Shown in pieces: positions 43,823 to 54,153 of a stretch of DNA of 64,000 nt. The notes beneath the pieces were generated by a model, which was not told the origin of the DNA, made no database searches, and saw only the letters and a list, made by a program, of their open reading frames with translations. The stretch lies in NCBI GenBank assembly GCA_021199655.1, contig JAJQHQ010000082.1, forward strand, positions 30,893 through 94,892, written 5' to 3'. Numbering within the stretch: position 1 is the first letter of the stretch; each line of letters begins with the position of its first letter. The DNA is from Lachnospiraceae bacterium (lineage in GTDB: Bacteria; Bacillota; Clostridia; Lachnospirales; Lachnospiraceae). Position numbers and translations under genes: made by a program.

Positions 43823-45355
43823 TCAGTCTGCCACATAATTATAATAGGCCTGAAACACCTGAGAGGCAATCGGTACCGCGGTATCGCTTCCGGCTCCGCC
43901 GTCCTCCGCGATCACGACCACGACCAGATCAACGTCATCACTTGAAGAGTAGCCCACAAACCAGGAATGCGTTCCGCCGTTCGCGTCGGTGCCATATTCT
44001 GCTGAGCCTGTCTTGCCGGCCACCGTAAAATCATACCAGCCAAGGGAGGTCGCAGTTCCGCTGATCACGGTCTCTTCCATAAACTCATTTAACACTTCCG
44101 CTTCCTCGGTCGTCATAAGACGCTTGTATTTTGTTGGGCTATTTTCATGCACTTGCGTACCGTCGTCCGCCTCAATGTAATCCACCAGATAAGGCCGCAT
44201 CATTATGCCGCCGTTCGCCACGGTAGCTGTGATCAGCGCCATGTGAAGCGGCGTTACCAGGGTCTCCCCCTGTCCGATGGCAGTCTGCATGATCTCACCG
44301 TAAGACGCGGAGCTGCTTAAACTGAAAGAAGATGTGCTGTGCTGAAGCGAGGTGGGCAGAGAATCATTAAACAAAAATTCTTCACACACATCAGCAAGAC
44401 TGCTGCTTTCCAGTCCCAGACCGATACTGGCAAAAGCTGTATTACAGGATTTGGCAAAAGCAGTCTTTAAATCCACCGTGCCATGCACCTTATTATTATA
44501 GCAGTGAATTGACGCGCCGCTTTGTTCATAAGTGCCCTCACAGTCAAACGAAAAATCCTGGTAAGTCGTTGGATTTTCGCGCATATAGGCCAGTGTCGTC
44601 AGAATTTTAAAGGTCGATCCCGGCGGATAGAGTCCCTGCGTTGCCCTGTTTAAAAGGACGCTGCTGGAGCTGTCGTTGACCACCTGTTCCCAGATTTCCT
44701 CAATCTCATTCGGATCAAAATCCGGTTTGGAGACCATCGCCAGGATTTTGCCGGTATCCGGCTCCATCGCGATCACCGCACCGTTGTAGCTGCCAAGCGC
44801 ACTGTAAGCAGTCTGCTGCAGCGTTGTGTTCAGCGTCGTGTACACGGAATCTCCCATCTGCTTCTCATCTTCTGATTCCTCGCGCAGCTGTGTCAGAACC
44901 GACGTATGGGAAGTCATCAGGTCAGAATTGCTGGTTGATTCCAGCCCGGATTTGCCGTTTGACGAATAGCCGATCACATGTGCAAATACATTGCCGTAGG
45001 GATAAACTCTGGTCTCCGTTCCGTCATCACTCACGCTCGTATAGGCAAGTGTCTGTCCGTCTGAAGAGTAAATGGAACCGCGAATATATTTATCTTCATT
45101 CGCATCCTGTTTCGTGTTATAGGAACTGGAATTCAGTGAATCTGCTTTCCAGATATTCAGATATACGAGATATCCGATCATGATAATGAACAGGAAAACA
45201 AATCCATACGTCACGATACCAAGCGCTGTATTTCTTCCCTTTTTATCTTCCGGCTCCGTCTCCGGATCAAAATGAATCTCGCGGACCTTTACAGGTATGC
45301 TCTGATCACTCTCAGATTTTCTGCCGCGATGTCTGGAAGACTTTTTGTTATTCAT
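43823..45355 (-). CDS. Penicillin-binding protein (PbpA-type transpeptidase)
   Basis: The protein of about 510 residues is a class B-like PBP that cross-links peptidoglycan. One N-terminal membrane helix (about 45-70) precedes the transpeptidase domain (about 185-510). Active-site motifs are PPGSTFKI (SxxK), SCN (SxN) and AGKTGSAEYG (KTG). The start MNNKKSSRH follows AGGAGG by about 11 bases. It is downstream of an FtsW/RodA-type gene, the standard glycosyltransferase/transpeptidase partnership for elongation, division or sporulation. Confidence 0.93.
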   Translation of the reverse strand: MNNKKSSRHRGRKSESDQSIPVKVREIHFDPETEPEDKKGRNTALGIVTYGFVFLFIIMIGYLVYLNIWKADSLNSSSYNTKQDANEDKYIRGSIYSSDGQTLAYTSVSDDGTETRVYPYGNVFAHVIGYSSNGKSGLESTSNSDLMTSHTSVLTQLREESEDEKQMGDSVYTTLNTTLQQTAYSALGSYNGAVIAMEPDTGKILAMVSKPDFDPNEIEEIWEQVVNDSSSSVLLNRATQGLYPPGSTFKILTTLAYMRENPTTYQDFSFDCEGTYEQSGASIHCYNNKVHGTVDLKTAFAKSCNTAFASIGLGLESSSLADVCEEFLFNDSLPTSLQHSTSSFSLSSSASYGEIMQTAIGQGETLVTPLHMALITATVANGGIMMRPYLVDYIEADDGTQVHENSPTKYKRLMTTEEAEVLNEFMEETVISGTATSLGWYDFTVAGKTGSAEYGTDANGGTHSWFVGYSSSDDVDLVVVVIAEDGGAGSDTAVPIASQVFQAYYNYVAD

Positions 45356-45402
45356 AAAAGCAGACGCCTCCTTATGCAAAGATAGTTGTATCATTGACAG
45401 TG

Positions 45403-46974
45403 TTATTCCTTTCGGGTACGCTGCCGTTTTGCTTTCTTTCTGCCAAAAATGGAAGAACGGGATTTGGATAAATCCTCTTCTTCGTACCCGGCCTCAGAAT
45501 AAGGAGTACCATTCTGTGAGCGGGCATTTGGCCCATAGTAGCTGGTTTGCTGCGGATAGCCGTTTGAGCCGCTGTATCCTGAACCGAAATTCTGCGGTGG
45601 ATAGCCGTAAGGACCATACAGCTTACGCTGTTCCTCAGCATAACGCGCAGCTTCCTTCTCTTCACGGCTGGTAACCTCGTCATTGCGGAGCATGTAAAGT
45701 CCCTGAACGATAGACAGCATGATGATCGTACTGAGCACGGAGCTGCCTCCGTAACTTACCAGTGGAAGCGTGACACCAGTCAGAGGAATCAGCTTGATCG
45801 TGCCTCCGATCGTCAGGAATACCTGCACGGCATAGGTCGTGCCAAGCCCCACAGCAACCAGCCGGTAATAACGATTCGTCAGCTGCATACCGATATTGAT
45901 GATCATGATAAAACAGCTCATGCAGATCAGGATCAGGCAGATCCCGAATATCGCGCCAAGCTCCTCCGCAATCGCAGCAAACATCATGTCCTGCTCTACG
46001 ATCGGGATAGCGGTCGGCGAACCCTGAAACAGCCCGGTGCCAAACCATCCGCCTGCCGCGATGGAAAAAAGAGCCTGCGCGGTCTGGTAGCCTGTCTGCT
46101 GATAGTCTGAAAATGGATCGAGCCAGGCCTGTACACGCACCCGTACATGAGAAAACAGGAAGTATGCGCCGACGCCGCCGACGCCGCCGGCAAGCAGTCC
46201 GGCCAGCGTGTAAAATGGATTTTTCGTGGCAATAAAAAGCATTACCAGATAGGTCACAAAAAAGATCACTGCGCTTCCCAGATCTTTGGAGACTACAAGA
46301 ATCAGCACATGCGCTGCCGCGAGCACCGTCGCGATCACGATTCGCCGAAAATCCCTGGCATGGGTCAGCAGGCCGGCGATCGCGAATACGTAAATGATTT
46401 TTACAAATTCAGACGGCTGAAAGGAAAAACCGCCGATCGAGATGGAAAGCTTCGCGCCATAGGTTGTCCTCGCAGCTACTGCTACCAGCCCGAGCATACC
46501 AATCCCCAGCAGTGTATATACATAATACATTTTCGTGATAAACCGAAGTTTGCGGATAATGACCGGGATCAGAAGCGCCAGTACTGTCGCGGCGACAGCA
46601 ATCACAAACTGTTTGCGGCATTCATCATAATCCAGCCGGCCGATCATGATAAAACCGATGCACAGGAGCATACACATATTGTTGATCAGCAGCCGGGAGG
46701 CAAGCGGGTATAAGACACGGAAAAGGATCAGGGTCAGAGCAAAATAGAGCACCTGCGCACCGTAAAAGAGGATCACCTCAAAATCGCCATACTGAAGATA
46801 GATCAGGGCATATCCCACAAAATGCAGAAAGAACATCAGCATATTCTGGCGCAGAAAAAGATACTGCCTGGAATCCTCGTCTTTTTTACGGAAGACGGTA
46901 TAACTCTGCAGTGTGTAAAACGCCATCAGAATGATCATCAGATATTTGGAAACCTGATAGAGCAAATTCGTCAT
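45403..46974 (-). CDS. FtsW/RodA/SpoVE-family lipid II polymerase
   Basis: This SEDS glycosyltransferase has about ten membrane segments over residues 1-430. The SEDS signatures include VEQDMMFAAIAEELGA and the conserved GVTLPLVSYGGSS. A C-terminal cytoplasmic tail of about 90 residues is rich in Tyr, Gly, Pro and Gln, then strongly basic at the end (SIFGRKKAKRQRTRKE). The tail is unusual in length. It starts three bases after the U32 gene and precedes its PBP partner. Whether it serves elongation, division or sporulation cannot be decided. Confidence 0.92.
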   Translation of the reverse strand: MTNLLYQVSKYLMIILMAFYTLQSYTVFRKKDEDSRQYLFLRQNMLMFFLHFVGYALIYLQYGDFEVILFYGAQVLYFALTLILFRVLYPLASRLLINNMCMLLCIGFIMIGRLDYDECRKQFVIAVAATVLALLIPVIIRKLRFITKMYYVYTLLGIGMLGLVAVAARTTYGAKLSISIGGFSFQPSEFVKIIYVFAIAGLLTHARDFRRIVIATVLAAAHVLILVVSKDLGSAVIFFVTYLVMLFIATKNPFYTLAGLLAGGVGGVGAYFLFSHVRVRVQAWLDPFSDYQQTGYQTAQALFSIAAGGWFGTGLFQGSPTAIPIVEQDMMFAAIAEELGAIFGICLILICMSCFIMIINIGMQLTNRYYRLVAVGLGTTYAVQVFLTIGGTIKLIPLTGVTLPLVSYGGSSVLSTIIMLSIVQGLYMLRNDEVTSREEKEAARYAEEQRKLYGPYGYPPQNFGSGYSGSNGYPQQTSYYGPNARSQNGTPYSEAGYEEEDLSKSRSSIFGRKKAKRQRTRKE

Positions 46975-46977
46975 TGA

Positions 46978-49329
46978 TTACTCCACTCCCCTTTTAAAAT
47001 GACCTCTTGTTCCCTCAGTGTCAGGCAGCTGTCTTTGCTGCATGCCGGAATCAGACAGCTCCTCTTTACCGAATGCTTCCCCAAAGCATCCGGCAGTTTT
47101 CAGAATCCGCAGAGTTTCCTCTTTTGTCTCGATCGTAAAGGAAATCCGCAGAAACGGAACCGGAAGGTGCTTTATCTGCTCCCGGCATCCGAACAGCCGC
47201 AGCGGTATGGAATTGTATATCGTATTGGTGCAGAAACGGCAGCGCGTCAGCACTGGAAACCGTATCTTCTTTCGGTCACGCAGCCAGAGCAGCTCCGGTT
47301 CCGCTGCGTCTCGTTTTTTTCCGTGTGCGCGTTCTTCCTTCATAAAACACACCGACGTATTTTTTCTGACACACTGCGCCGACTGCATCAGCGGCTGATA
47401 ACCGTACAGGAGCAGCTCCGTGCCGGCATTTGCCACAGTGTAAAGCTCTTTTTCATTCAGCTCCGCCGGAAGGGTAAAACGGGTGATCCCTTCTTTACGA
47501 AGAAAATCCTGAGCCTCCCGGTTGCATGTATAGAGACATTCCTCGGATGTATACATATGATCAGGAAAACGATTCTTTAAAAACTCCAGTTCGTCCACAG
47601 AGGAAATCAGGAAACCGTCCATCTGTGACAGAAACTCAAAGACATCCGGATCGGTCATTACGGCTTTTGCGGATACACGCAGGATCGGAGGGCATACAAA
47701 AAAGCAGTGAATCCCGCGTAAATGCAGAAACTCTGTTTTCTGTGCCAGTATCCGGCAGGAATCCGCAAGTGATGAACGGCATCCCAAAAGCATCGAGTCC
47801 AGATAAACGGTATCTGTATTCTCAGCGATTGCAAAATTCTTATCTTCCGATAAAAAGGACAACAGTGCATCCAGCTGTTCCGGCAAAGTGACAAGAAAAG
47901 TATACTTTGTCAAAGTCGGATCTGATCGGGATAATGAGTCCGTGTCCCGATTCGTACTGCTATGCAGCGATGAATCCGGACATTGACGTTCACTCTTCGA
48001 TAAAATCTTATTCCGAAGCTGCTGCAGACAATCTCTGCGCAGTTCATTTTGCAAACTCACAGGCAAAAACAGGCCGTCCGCAAGATCCACAGTCAGATTC
48101 TGAAATTCAAATTCCGTCCCGCCGGTCTTTTTCATCCGATGCAGGACATCATCCACCGTCGCCTGAGTGCTGCGGGCCCTGTCAGGAATACCGCCTTTCA
48201 CTTCCACACACAGATCTGAATCCGTCCAGACCTTAAGTATAACAGGCTCATCCGGATAAATCCTTAATACACCATTAATTTTTACTTTCGAATTTTCTTG
48301 CAGAAAACGCCGGTTGTTCTCATTTTTCTGCCAGGCCGTCTGAGCACTTTTTGCCTGAGGCCTGGATAACGTGACCATAGACGAAACGTTATGCGTATAG
48401 TAACCATGTGAAAAACCGCCCCGGTCAAAGAGATCAAGCAGAGCACGCCGGTCTTCTTCCTTCACGCGATAGCTTTCACGGCCCTTTTCGGCATACAGAT
48501 CCAGATACTTCCGATAAATGGATGTGACGCCGGCTGCGTACTGCGGAGGCTTCATGCGCCCTTCAATCTTAAAAGAAACAATACCGGCGTCCGTCAGATC
48601 CGGTATCAGATCCAGAGTACACAGATCTTTCATGCTGAGGGGATATTGTTCAGAAGAAGGATTTCTGCTGTTTTTTCCGCGGACGGAAGGAGCAGACTCT
48701 GTCCCGGATGTCTCCACAGCATACGGCAAACGGCAGGGCTGCGCGCAGCGGCCGCGGTTTCCGCTTCTTCCTCCAAGCATACTGCTGAACAGGCAGCGGC
48801 CGGAATAACTGTAGCACATGGCGCCATGGACAAAGGTTTCAACTTCTATGCCGGTCTGTACGATGGAACGGATCTCCTGAAGAGACAGTTCTCTGGCAGG
48901 CACGACACGGCTGACACCGTTGCGAAGCAGGAACTGAGCCCCCTCCGGTGTTGTGATACTCATCTGTGTGCTTGCATGAACCGGCAGATCCGGGAAATTC
49001 TCCCGTATAAACCTCAGAACCCCCAGATCCTGCACGAGGACAGCATCTACACCATGGCAGTACAGCGGCTCGAGAAAATCATAAAGCTGTTTACGGAGCT
49101 CTTCCTCTTTTAAAAGAGTATTGACTGTAAGATACAGCTTCTTTCCGCGCAGATGGCAATATTCAATTCCTTCGATCAGTTCAGATTCCGTCGGGTTGTC
49201 CGCATACGCCCTGGCTCCGAATTGCCGGCCACCGACATATACCGCGTCCGCGCCTGCATTTATGGCTGCGTGCAATGCCTCGGCAGAACCCGCTGGAGAT
49301 AAAAGCTCCGGTACTCCGTGTTTTTCCAT
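46978..49329 (-). CDS. U32-family peptidase with DUF3656
   Basis: This 783-residue U32 protein resembles RlhA, which modifies 23S rRNA, more than a true protease. The N-terminal half has PELLSPAGSAEALHAAINAGADAVYVGG in family form, SYSGRCLFSSMLGGRSGNRG and the cysteine motif RCAQPCRLPY. A DUF3656-like insert (about 385-500) and a second U32-like half follow. It continues directly into the FtsW gene. The activity is inferred from family and may be RNA hydroxylation. Confidence 0.88.
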   Translation of the reverse strand: MEKHGVPELLSPAGSAEALHAAINAGADAVYVGGRQFGARAYADNPTESELIEGIEYCHLRGKKLYLTVNTLLKEEELRKQLYDFLEPLYCHGVDAVLVQDLGVLRFIRENFPDLPVHASTQMSITTPEGAQFLLRNGVSRVVPARELSLQEIRSIVQTGIEVETFVHGAMCYSYSGRCLFSSMLGGRSGNRGRCAQPCRLPYAVETSGTESAPSVRGKNSRNPSSEQYPLSMKDLCTLDLIPDLTDAGIVSFKIEGRMKPPQYAAGVTSIYRKYLDLYAEKGRESYRVKEEDRRALLDLFDRGGFSHGYYTHNVSSMVTLSRPQAKSAQTAWQKNENNRRFLQENSKVKINGVLRIYPDEPVILKVWTDSDLCVEVKGGIPDRARSTQATVDDVLHRMKKTGGTEFEFQNLTVDLADGLFLPVSLQNELRRDCLQQLRNKILSKSERQCPDSSLHSSTNRDTDSLSRSDPTLTKYTFLVTLPEQLDALLSFLSEDKNFAIAENTDTVYLDSMLLGCRSSLADSCRILAQKTEFLHLRGIHCFFVCPPILRVSAKAVMTDPDVFEFLSQMDGFLISSVDELEFLKNRFPDHMYTSEECLYTCNREAQDFLRKEGITRFTLPAELNEKELYTVANAGTELLLYGYQPLMQSAQCVRKNTSVCFMKEERAHGKKRDAAEPELLWLRDRKKIRFPVLTRCRFCTNTIYNSIPLRLFGCREQIKHLPVPFLRISFTIETKEETLRILKTAGCFGEAFGKEELSDSGMQQRQLPDTEGTRGHFKRGVE

Positions 49330-49391
49330 ATGTCTGTTTCACCTTTATTCTCTCATGCCCGTTCCACGGGCAGCAGTACGTGTAAAAGAAT

Positions 49392-49426
49392 GACAGCTGC
49401 AATGCATCAGAACAATTGCAGCTGTC
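49392..49426 (-). terminator. Terminator-like hairpin after zapA
   Basis: GACAGCTGCAAT pairs with ATTGCAGCTGTC over 12 bp; on the minus strand it is followed by ATTCTTTTAC. It lies 15 bases past the zapA stop. Confidence 0.7.
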
Positions 49427-49440
49427 CCTATCCGCTTATC

Positions 49441-49845
49441 TTACCGATGACTCTTTACCTGAGCTTCCAGCTGAATTGCTTCCTTCTGAAGCTCCGCATT
49501 CCGGTCCTCCAACGTCTGTATCTGTTTTTCCGAGTTCTCCACGCGGATCTGGGAGGTGATCAGCTCATGCCTCAATTCGTAGATGTCACGATCTTTTTCG
49601 GTGAGACTCTGTTCCAGCTCTTCCACTTTATTTTTCATTTTAAAGTAATCGTCCGCGATATTCAGATTCAGCAGGATCCCCTTCATATCCGGTGAGAGCC
49701 GCTGATAACCATCCAGATTGCGAAGCTCTGAAATCTTGCTGTTCAGATATGCGGCGACGCGCTGGAGATATTCCTCGCTCTCATAACCGCTGAGCGTATA
49801 GATTTTTCCGGAAATAATGACCTGTGTACTGTTTTTGGCTGCCAT
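49441..49845 (-). CDS. zapA: Cell division protein ZapA
   Basis: A ZapA of about 134 residues, the Z-ring-associated FtsZ cross-linker. The N-terminal globular part (TQVIISGKIYTLSGYESEEYLQRVA) is followed by a long coiled coil (about 70-130). The start MAAKNSTQ follows GGGGG; the longer frame overlapping ruvB is rejected. Its place after ruvB and before the U32 gene is a known clostridial order. Confidence 0.9.
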   Translation of the reverse strand: MAAKNSTQVIISGKIYTLSGYESEEYLQRVAAYLNSKISELRNLDGYQRLSPDMKGILLNLNIADDYFKMKNKVEELEQSLTEKDRDIYELRHELITSQIRVENSEKQIQTLEDRNAELQKEAIQLEAQVKSHR

Positions 49846-49913
49846 ATATGTTACCCCCGATCCCCCGAATACTTTCATTATATATACTTTTGACCAAATT
49901 ACAACCGTTTCTT

Positions 49914-50903
49914 TCAATGAGCTGCCAGATGCTCTCTGGCAAAGTCCGTGACCACGCGACCTTTCGGTGTGCGGTTCAGAAAACCATTTTTTATGAGGTA
50001 AGGTTCATAGACATCCTCAATGGTGCCGGAATCTTCACCAATCGCTGCGGCGAGAGTGTCCAGTCCAACAGGGCCGCCATTGAATTTGTCTATCATAAGA
50101 GTGAGGATCGAGCGGTCAATGGAATCCAGACCATAGCGATCCACCTCAAGAAGATCCAGTGCCTCGCAGGCGACAGACGCAGTAATACGGCCATCATAGC
50201 GTACCTGTGCATAATCTCTCACACGTTTGAGCATCCGGTTTGCCAGCCGGGGGGTACCTCTGGAACGTCTGGCAATCTCAAGTGCGCCGCGGTTGTCAAT
50301 CTCTACCTTCAGGACTGACGCGGAACGAAGCACAATCGTCTGAAGTTCTTTCTCTGTATAGTATTCCAGATGACTGACCACACCGAAACGATCTCTGAGA
50401 GGTGCGCTCAGCATGCCGGCGCGTGTCGTGGCGCCGATCAGGGTATAATGGGGAAGATCCAGACGTACAGAACGTGCCGCGGCGCCTTTCCCGATCATAA
50501 TATCAATGGCAAAATCTTCCATAGCCGGATAAAGGACTTCTTCCACCTGACGATTGAGACGATGGATCTCATCGACAAACAGCACATCGCCTTCCTGAAG
50601 ATTATTCAAAATTGCCGCAATCTCACCGGGCTTTTCAATAGCCGGACCGGAAGTAATCTTGATATTTACGTCCATCTCATTTGCGATAATACAGGCAAGT
50701 GTTGTTTTTCCAAGCCCCGGCGGTCCGTAAAACAGTACATGATCCAGAGCATCTCCTCTGGCTTTTGCCGCCTCGATATAAATCTTCAGGGTATCCTTCA
50801 CCTTTTCCTGTCCGATATAATCCTGCAAAAGCTGCGGCCGCAGGCCGGTATCAAGCCGGATATCTTCCTCCGTCGCATCGGTTGCGATGACTCTCTTCGT
50901 CAT
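49914..50903 (-). CDS. ruvB: Holliday junction branch migration ATPase RuvB
   Basis: The 329-residue AAA+ motor has Walker [10 protein letters not shown], Walker B FVDEIHRL, sensor 1 [18 protein letters not shown] and the C-terminal winged-helix domain ending RTPKGRVV. It drives branch migration with RuvA, encoded 90 bases upstream on the same strand. Start and length are typical. Confidence 0.98.
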   Translation of the reverse strand: MTKRVIATDATEEDIRLDTGLRPQLLQDYIGQEKVKDTLKIYIEAAKARGDALDHVLFYGPPGLGKTTLACIIANEMDVNIKITSGPAIEKPGEIAAILNNLQEGDVLFVDEIHRLNRQVEEVLYPAMEDFAIDIMIGKGAAARSVRLDLPHYTLIGATTRAGMLSAPLRDRFGVVSHLEYYTEKELQTIVLRSASVLKVEIDNRGALEIARRSRGTPRLANRMLKRVRDYAQVRYDGRITASVACEALDLLEVDRYGLDSIDRSILTLMIDKFNGGPVGLDTLAAAIGEDSGTIEDVYEPYLIKNGFLNRTPKGRVVTDFAREHLAAH

Positions 50904-50993
50904 AATATTTCCTCACACTGCTCCAAAAATCTGCTGCTTATGTATACAATTCTGTCAGACAGGATGAGCAGTTCCGTTAATCCGTTATCTGGT

Positions 50994-51608
50994 TTAAATT
51001 CTCTTCAGTGCGAGCTTCAGAATGGTTTCCGTATCCATATCTTCCGTAATCTCACATCGATTCACCGCACGCAGTGCTTCTGCTGCGGAATAACCAAGAG
51101 CCGCCAGCGCCTGGACAGCCTCATCTCTGGCCGCAGTATGAATCTCTTTCGCTGCAGTCGCGGAATTTTGCTGCCCGGATGAAAGCCGAAGCTCAAACGC
51201 ATCCTCAAGACTGAGCTTGTCCTTTAGTTCAAGAATGACTTTCCGTGCGCTTTTGCTTCCAATGCCGGGCGCTTTGGCTATCGTTTTCGCGTCGTCTGAG
51301 AGCACAGCAAACCTCAGGTCATCCGCTGTAAGAACAGAGAGGATACCAAGAGCAGCCTTTGGTCCGACACCGCTGACATTAATCAGCAGACGGAACATCG
51401 CAAGGTCGTCCTCCCGCAAAAATCCATAAAGGCGGATTGCGTCCTGGCTGACACTCATCCATGTGAAAACCTGTGCCTCCTGCCCTCGTCCGGGCATTTC
51501 GGAAATATCCCGTGCCGAGACGTAGACCTGGTAGCCGACCTGATTCACATCCAGGATCAGTACATTTTCATATACCGCGGCGACGATTCCCTTTAAATAA
51601 GCTATCAT
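50994..51608 (-). CDS. ruvA: Holliday junction DNA helicase subunit RuvA
   Basis: RuvA of about 204 residues recognises the four-way junction. The start MIAYLKGIVAAVYEN follows GGAG by nine bases; an in-frame extension of 78 codons to the left is composition-biased and rejected. Visible parts are the OB domain (1-65), the HhH motifs (LLINVSGVGPKAALGIL and IAKAPGIGSKSARKVILEL) and the C-terminal RuvB-binding domain (about 155-204). Confidence 0.97.
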   Translation of the reverse strand: MIAYLKGIVAAVYENVLILDVNQVGYQVYVSARDISEMPGRGQEAQVFTWMSVSQDAIRLYGFLREDDLAMFRLLINVSGVGPKAALGILSVLTADDLRFAVLSDDAKTIAKAPGIGSKSARKVILELKDKLSLEDAFELRLSSGQQNSATAAKEIHTAARDEAVQALAALGYSAAEALRAVNRCEITEDMDTETILKLALKRI

Positions 51609-51661
51609 ATCATTTATCTCCATATAAATACAGCCGACGGACCCTGTATCGCTGTGATATT

Positions 51662-52159
51662 TTATATCCCGTTCCGCATTTGAGGCAGACGTTTCAGAAT
51701 TTCGGAAGACAAAAGTCCGATCACCAGTCCTGTCGCCAGTCCGGACAAAAGTAATACCGGCAGATAATAAAACAGGTTCAGGTTCTCCACCAGAAAAACC
51801 GCTACGATCAATTGACCGGTGTTGTGTGCCATCCCGCCGCAAATACTGACACCGGTGACAGAAAAGAGCCCCAGACGTTTCAGAGCAGCCATGACTGCCA
51901 TACTCAAGAGTGCTCCGGCAAGGCTGTAGGCGATAGAGAACAGGTTGCCAAATAAAAAACCGCTCAGCACAACGCGTACGATCGAAACACAGAATGCAGA
52001 TGGCACCCCCATCAGATACAGCATCACCAGAGACATGCTGTTTGCCAGTCCCAGCTTGATGCCGGGGATCCCGTAAAAAACCGGAAACAGAGATTCCACA
52101 TAGCTTAAGATCATGGCCAGTGCCGTGAACATTCCCAGATAAGCAGCCTTTGCTTTCAT
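51662..52159 (-). CDS. Gx transporter family membrane protein
   Basis: A 165-residue polytopic protein of the family labelled heptaprenyl diphosphate synthase component I or Gx transporter. It has about five hydrophobic segments and the family sequence PGIKLGLANSMSLVML and GGMAHNTGQLIVA. The family resembles ECF-type S components. It is paired with the NusG-domain-II protein immediately upstream, a recurrent clostridial pair often associated with flavin-dependent systems. The substrate is unknown. Confidence 0.85.
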   Translation of the reverse strand: MKAKAAYLGMFTALAMILSYVESLFPVFYGIPGIKLGLANSMSLVMLYLMGVPSAFCVSIVRVVLSGFLFGNLFSIAYSLAGALLSMAVMAALKRLGLFSVTGVSICGGMAHNTGQLIVAVFLVENLNLFYYLPVLLLSGLATGLVIGLLSSEILKRLPQMRNGI

Positions 52160-52237
52160 ATGCCTGACTTCGCCCCGAATCGAAATTGCCAGTTTTCCTG
52201 AATTGTCAGTTTTCCTTTTCAGCTGACCGGAAGTTAT

Positions 52238-52606
52238 CTATCCGATCACGGCGTCATAACCTTCCTCAGCCGAACCACCGGAGTCATCATCCACTACCTG
52301 CACGACCACACGATTCGGAAGACAGACGATCATCGTGCCGCCGGCAGAAATCGATCCCTGTAAAATACACAGCCCTTCCGGACAGTCGGCCTCGGACATG
52401 TAAGCTTTCCCACCTGAAATGATCAGGACGTTGGTATCATTGATATATACGGTCTGATCCGTGTCAAGAGAGTAGGTGCCGTAGATCTCTCCATCTACCT
52501 GTACCATTACTAAGGCTCCGTCAGTCTGAAAAAAACGGCGCCCGATAAGCAGGGCTGCACAGAACACAACTACTGCCAGAATCAGACCAAAATCCGCCTT
52601 CTTCAT
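52238..52606 (-). CDS. NusG domain II-containing exported protein
   Basis: This protein of about 122 residues has one N-terminal membrane helix (ADFGLILAVVVFCAALLIG) and an extracytoplasmic NusG_II domain (about 35-110, with YMSEADCPEGLCILQGSIS and a Cys pair). The start MKKADFG follows GGAGA; earlier codons form a charged tail without a site. Such proteins accompany Gx transporters and FMN-transferase (ApbE) systems. A role in membrane redox chemistry is an inference. Confidence 0.85.
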   Translation of the reverse strand: MKKADFGLILAVVVFCAALLIGRRFFQTDGALVMVQVDGEIYGTYSLDTDQTVYINDTNVLIISGGKAYMSEADCPEGLCILQGSISAGGTMIVCLPNRVVVQVVDDDSGGSAEEGYDAVIG

Positions 52607-52654
52607 GTGTTCTCTCCAGTATATTGCGATCAACTGCCGATTACTATAACACAA

Positions 52655-52696
52655 AAAAAGGATAAAATCAATCATGTGTTCGATTCTATCCTTTTT
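52655..52696 (-). terminator. Terminator of the cell wall hydrolase gene
   Basis: AAAAAGGATAAAATC pairs with GATTCTATCCTTTTT, with A/T runs on both sides; on the minus strand the U-tract is the complement of the left A-run. It lies in the gap to the NusG domain II gene. Confidence 0.8.
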
Positions 52697-52737
52697 GGAA
52701 TTACTTTTCCGTTTTTGCACGATACGGCTGCCCTTGC

Positions 52738-53979
52738 CTATTTCCAAACCGCAAAGAAAACATGCGAGCCTATCGTAATATACGATGCGGTGAGTCCCAG
52801 GCTTCTGTAAGCAGAGGGAGTCATAAAATATACATAGGGAAATTCAATCTCCTCCCCGTCTACTACAAGAGTTGGCACCGTACCGGTCTGGTAAGCCTCA
52901 TTTTTTGCCATCAGTTCCTCCGCAGCTGCTCTGCAGCTGTCGGTCACGGAAACAGCACCGGAAAGCACCTTGTTCAGCGTACCGTTTTTGGCCGGAGTAA
53001 ACTGTGACTTCGAGTAGACTACCTCCCGTAGAGTCGAAGCAGCAAACTTCGTACTGTTCAGCCGATTCAGAAGCACCAGGCCAACTGCAAGCTGTCCGGT
53101 GTAAGACTGATTGCCCGCTTCGCAGTAAATGACGGCGGCGAGCAGATCCACATCATCAACCAGTTCATCCGTATAATAGGTATCTTCTACGGAAACTGTT
53201 GCCACGGGGCGGTCATTCGCACAGATGATCGTGCCGACTCCGCTCGAATTGAAAGAATAAATATAGTCCCCAACGGTAATGGTCGTGCTGGTGACCTTCT
53301 CATAGGTATCCGGGTCAAAATAATACGTCTTCCCGCTGATCACACAGAGCCCTGAAACACACGCCCCATCGTTGCCGAGATATTTGCTGCCTTTCCAGGT
53401 ATTCGTGACTCGCGCACCGTTTTTATCCACATAATACAGACCGACCCAGCAGCTCTTTTTCATAACGCCGCTGCTGCCGAAGTAATAATATTTACTGCTG
53501 ATGCAGACCCACTTGTTTTTCACCATCTGTCCGGTGGATTTATTAAAATAATATGTTTTGTTATTCCGGGTCTGCTTCCCGGTCTTACGAACAGCCTTGG
53601 AATTAAAATAATACCAGGCACCGTTGATCTTTTTGATACAGCTTTTACAGAGTACGCCGCTCTTCTGTGCGTAGTAGTACTTGCCACCGGATTTGATCCA
53701 ACCCGAGGTGATCAGTTTGCCTGTGGATTTATTGAAAAAATAATACTTCCCGCTGATTTTCTGAAGTCCGGTCACGCGGATACCTTTGGAATTTACATAA
53801 TATGTTCCGTTGATCCATTTACTTTTCGCAAGCTTTCCGCTGCTCGTATACCACGAATAAGTGCCGTTGGAATTCTTCTTCCAGGCGGCATTCGCATCTG
53901 TATGTACCGAGAGAAGTAAAAAGAAAAATAAAAGGCTCAGGAAGAGAAAGCGTTTCCTGCACGTTCTTTGTGCTTCCAT
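52738..53979 (-). CDS. Cell wall hydrolase (SleB-type) with wall-binding repeats
   Basis: A secreted protein of about 413 residues. The signal peptide (RKRFLFLSLLFFFLLLSVHTDANA) is followed by about eight aromatic/glycine wall-binding repeats (about 35-255; units such as KISGKYYFFNKSTGKL and NGAWYYFNSKA). A SleB/Hydrolase_2 domain (about 285-413) includes the catalytic Glu in AAVIYCEAGNQSYTGQLAVG. Such enzymes degrade spore cortex or wall peptidoglycan. The start MEAQRTCRKR follows GAGGAAAA. It lies between spoIVA and ruvA-linked genes and has its own terminator. Confidence 0.88.
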   Translation of the reverse strand: MEAQRTCRKRFLFLSLLFFFLLLSVHTDANAAWKKNSNGTYSWYTSSGKLAKSKWINGTYYVNSKGIRVTGLQKISGKYYFFNKSTGKLITSGWIKSGGKYYYAQKSGVLCKSCIKKINGAWYYFNSKAVRKTGKQTRNNKTYYFNKSTGQMVKNKWVCISSKYYYFGSSGVMKKSCWVGLYYVDKNGARVTNTWKGSKYLGNDGACVSGLCVISGKTYYFDPDTYEKVTSTTITVGDYIYSFNSSGVGTIICANDRPVATVSVEDTYYTDELVDDVDLLAAVIYCEAGNQSYTGQLAVGLVLLNRLNSTKFAASTLREVVYSKSQFTPAKNGTLNKVLSGAVSVTDSCRAAAEELMAKNEAYQTGTVPTLVVDGEEIEFPYVYFMTPSAYRSLGLTASYITIGSHVFFAVWK

Positions 53980-54153
53980 ACATTTTCCTCGCTGTTTTTC
54001 CGATATCATATGGTATGGCAACTTTTCCGAAATTATAAAGTAACATCTTGTAACACTTTTTTCATATTATATGCTATGTTTCTTAAAATGTCAATCATTC
54101 AATCAGAAGCATTGTTTCATTTTAACAGATGAATTATCTCCGGTTTCTGCTGC

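Noticed and set aside
51609..51842. 78-codon N-terminal extension of RuvA
   Set aside because: It overlaps the Gx transporter gene, has no family similarity, and a good ribosome binding site precedes the internal MIAYLKG start.
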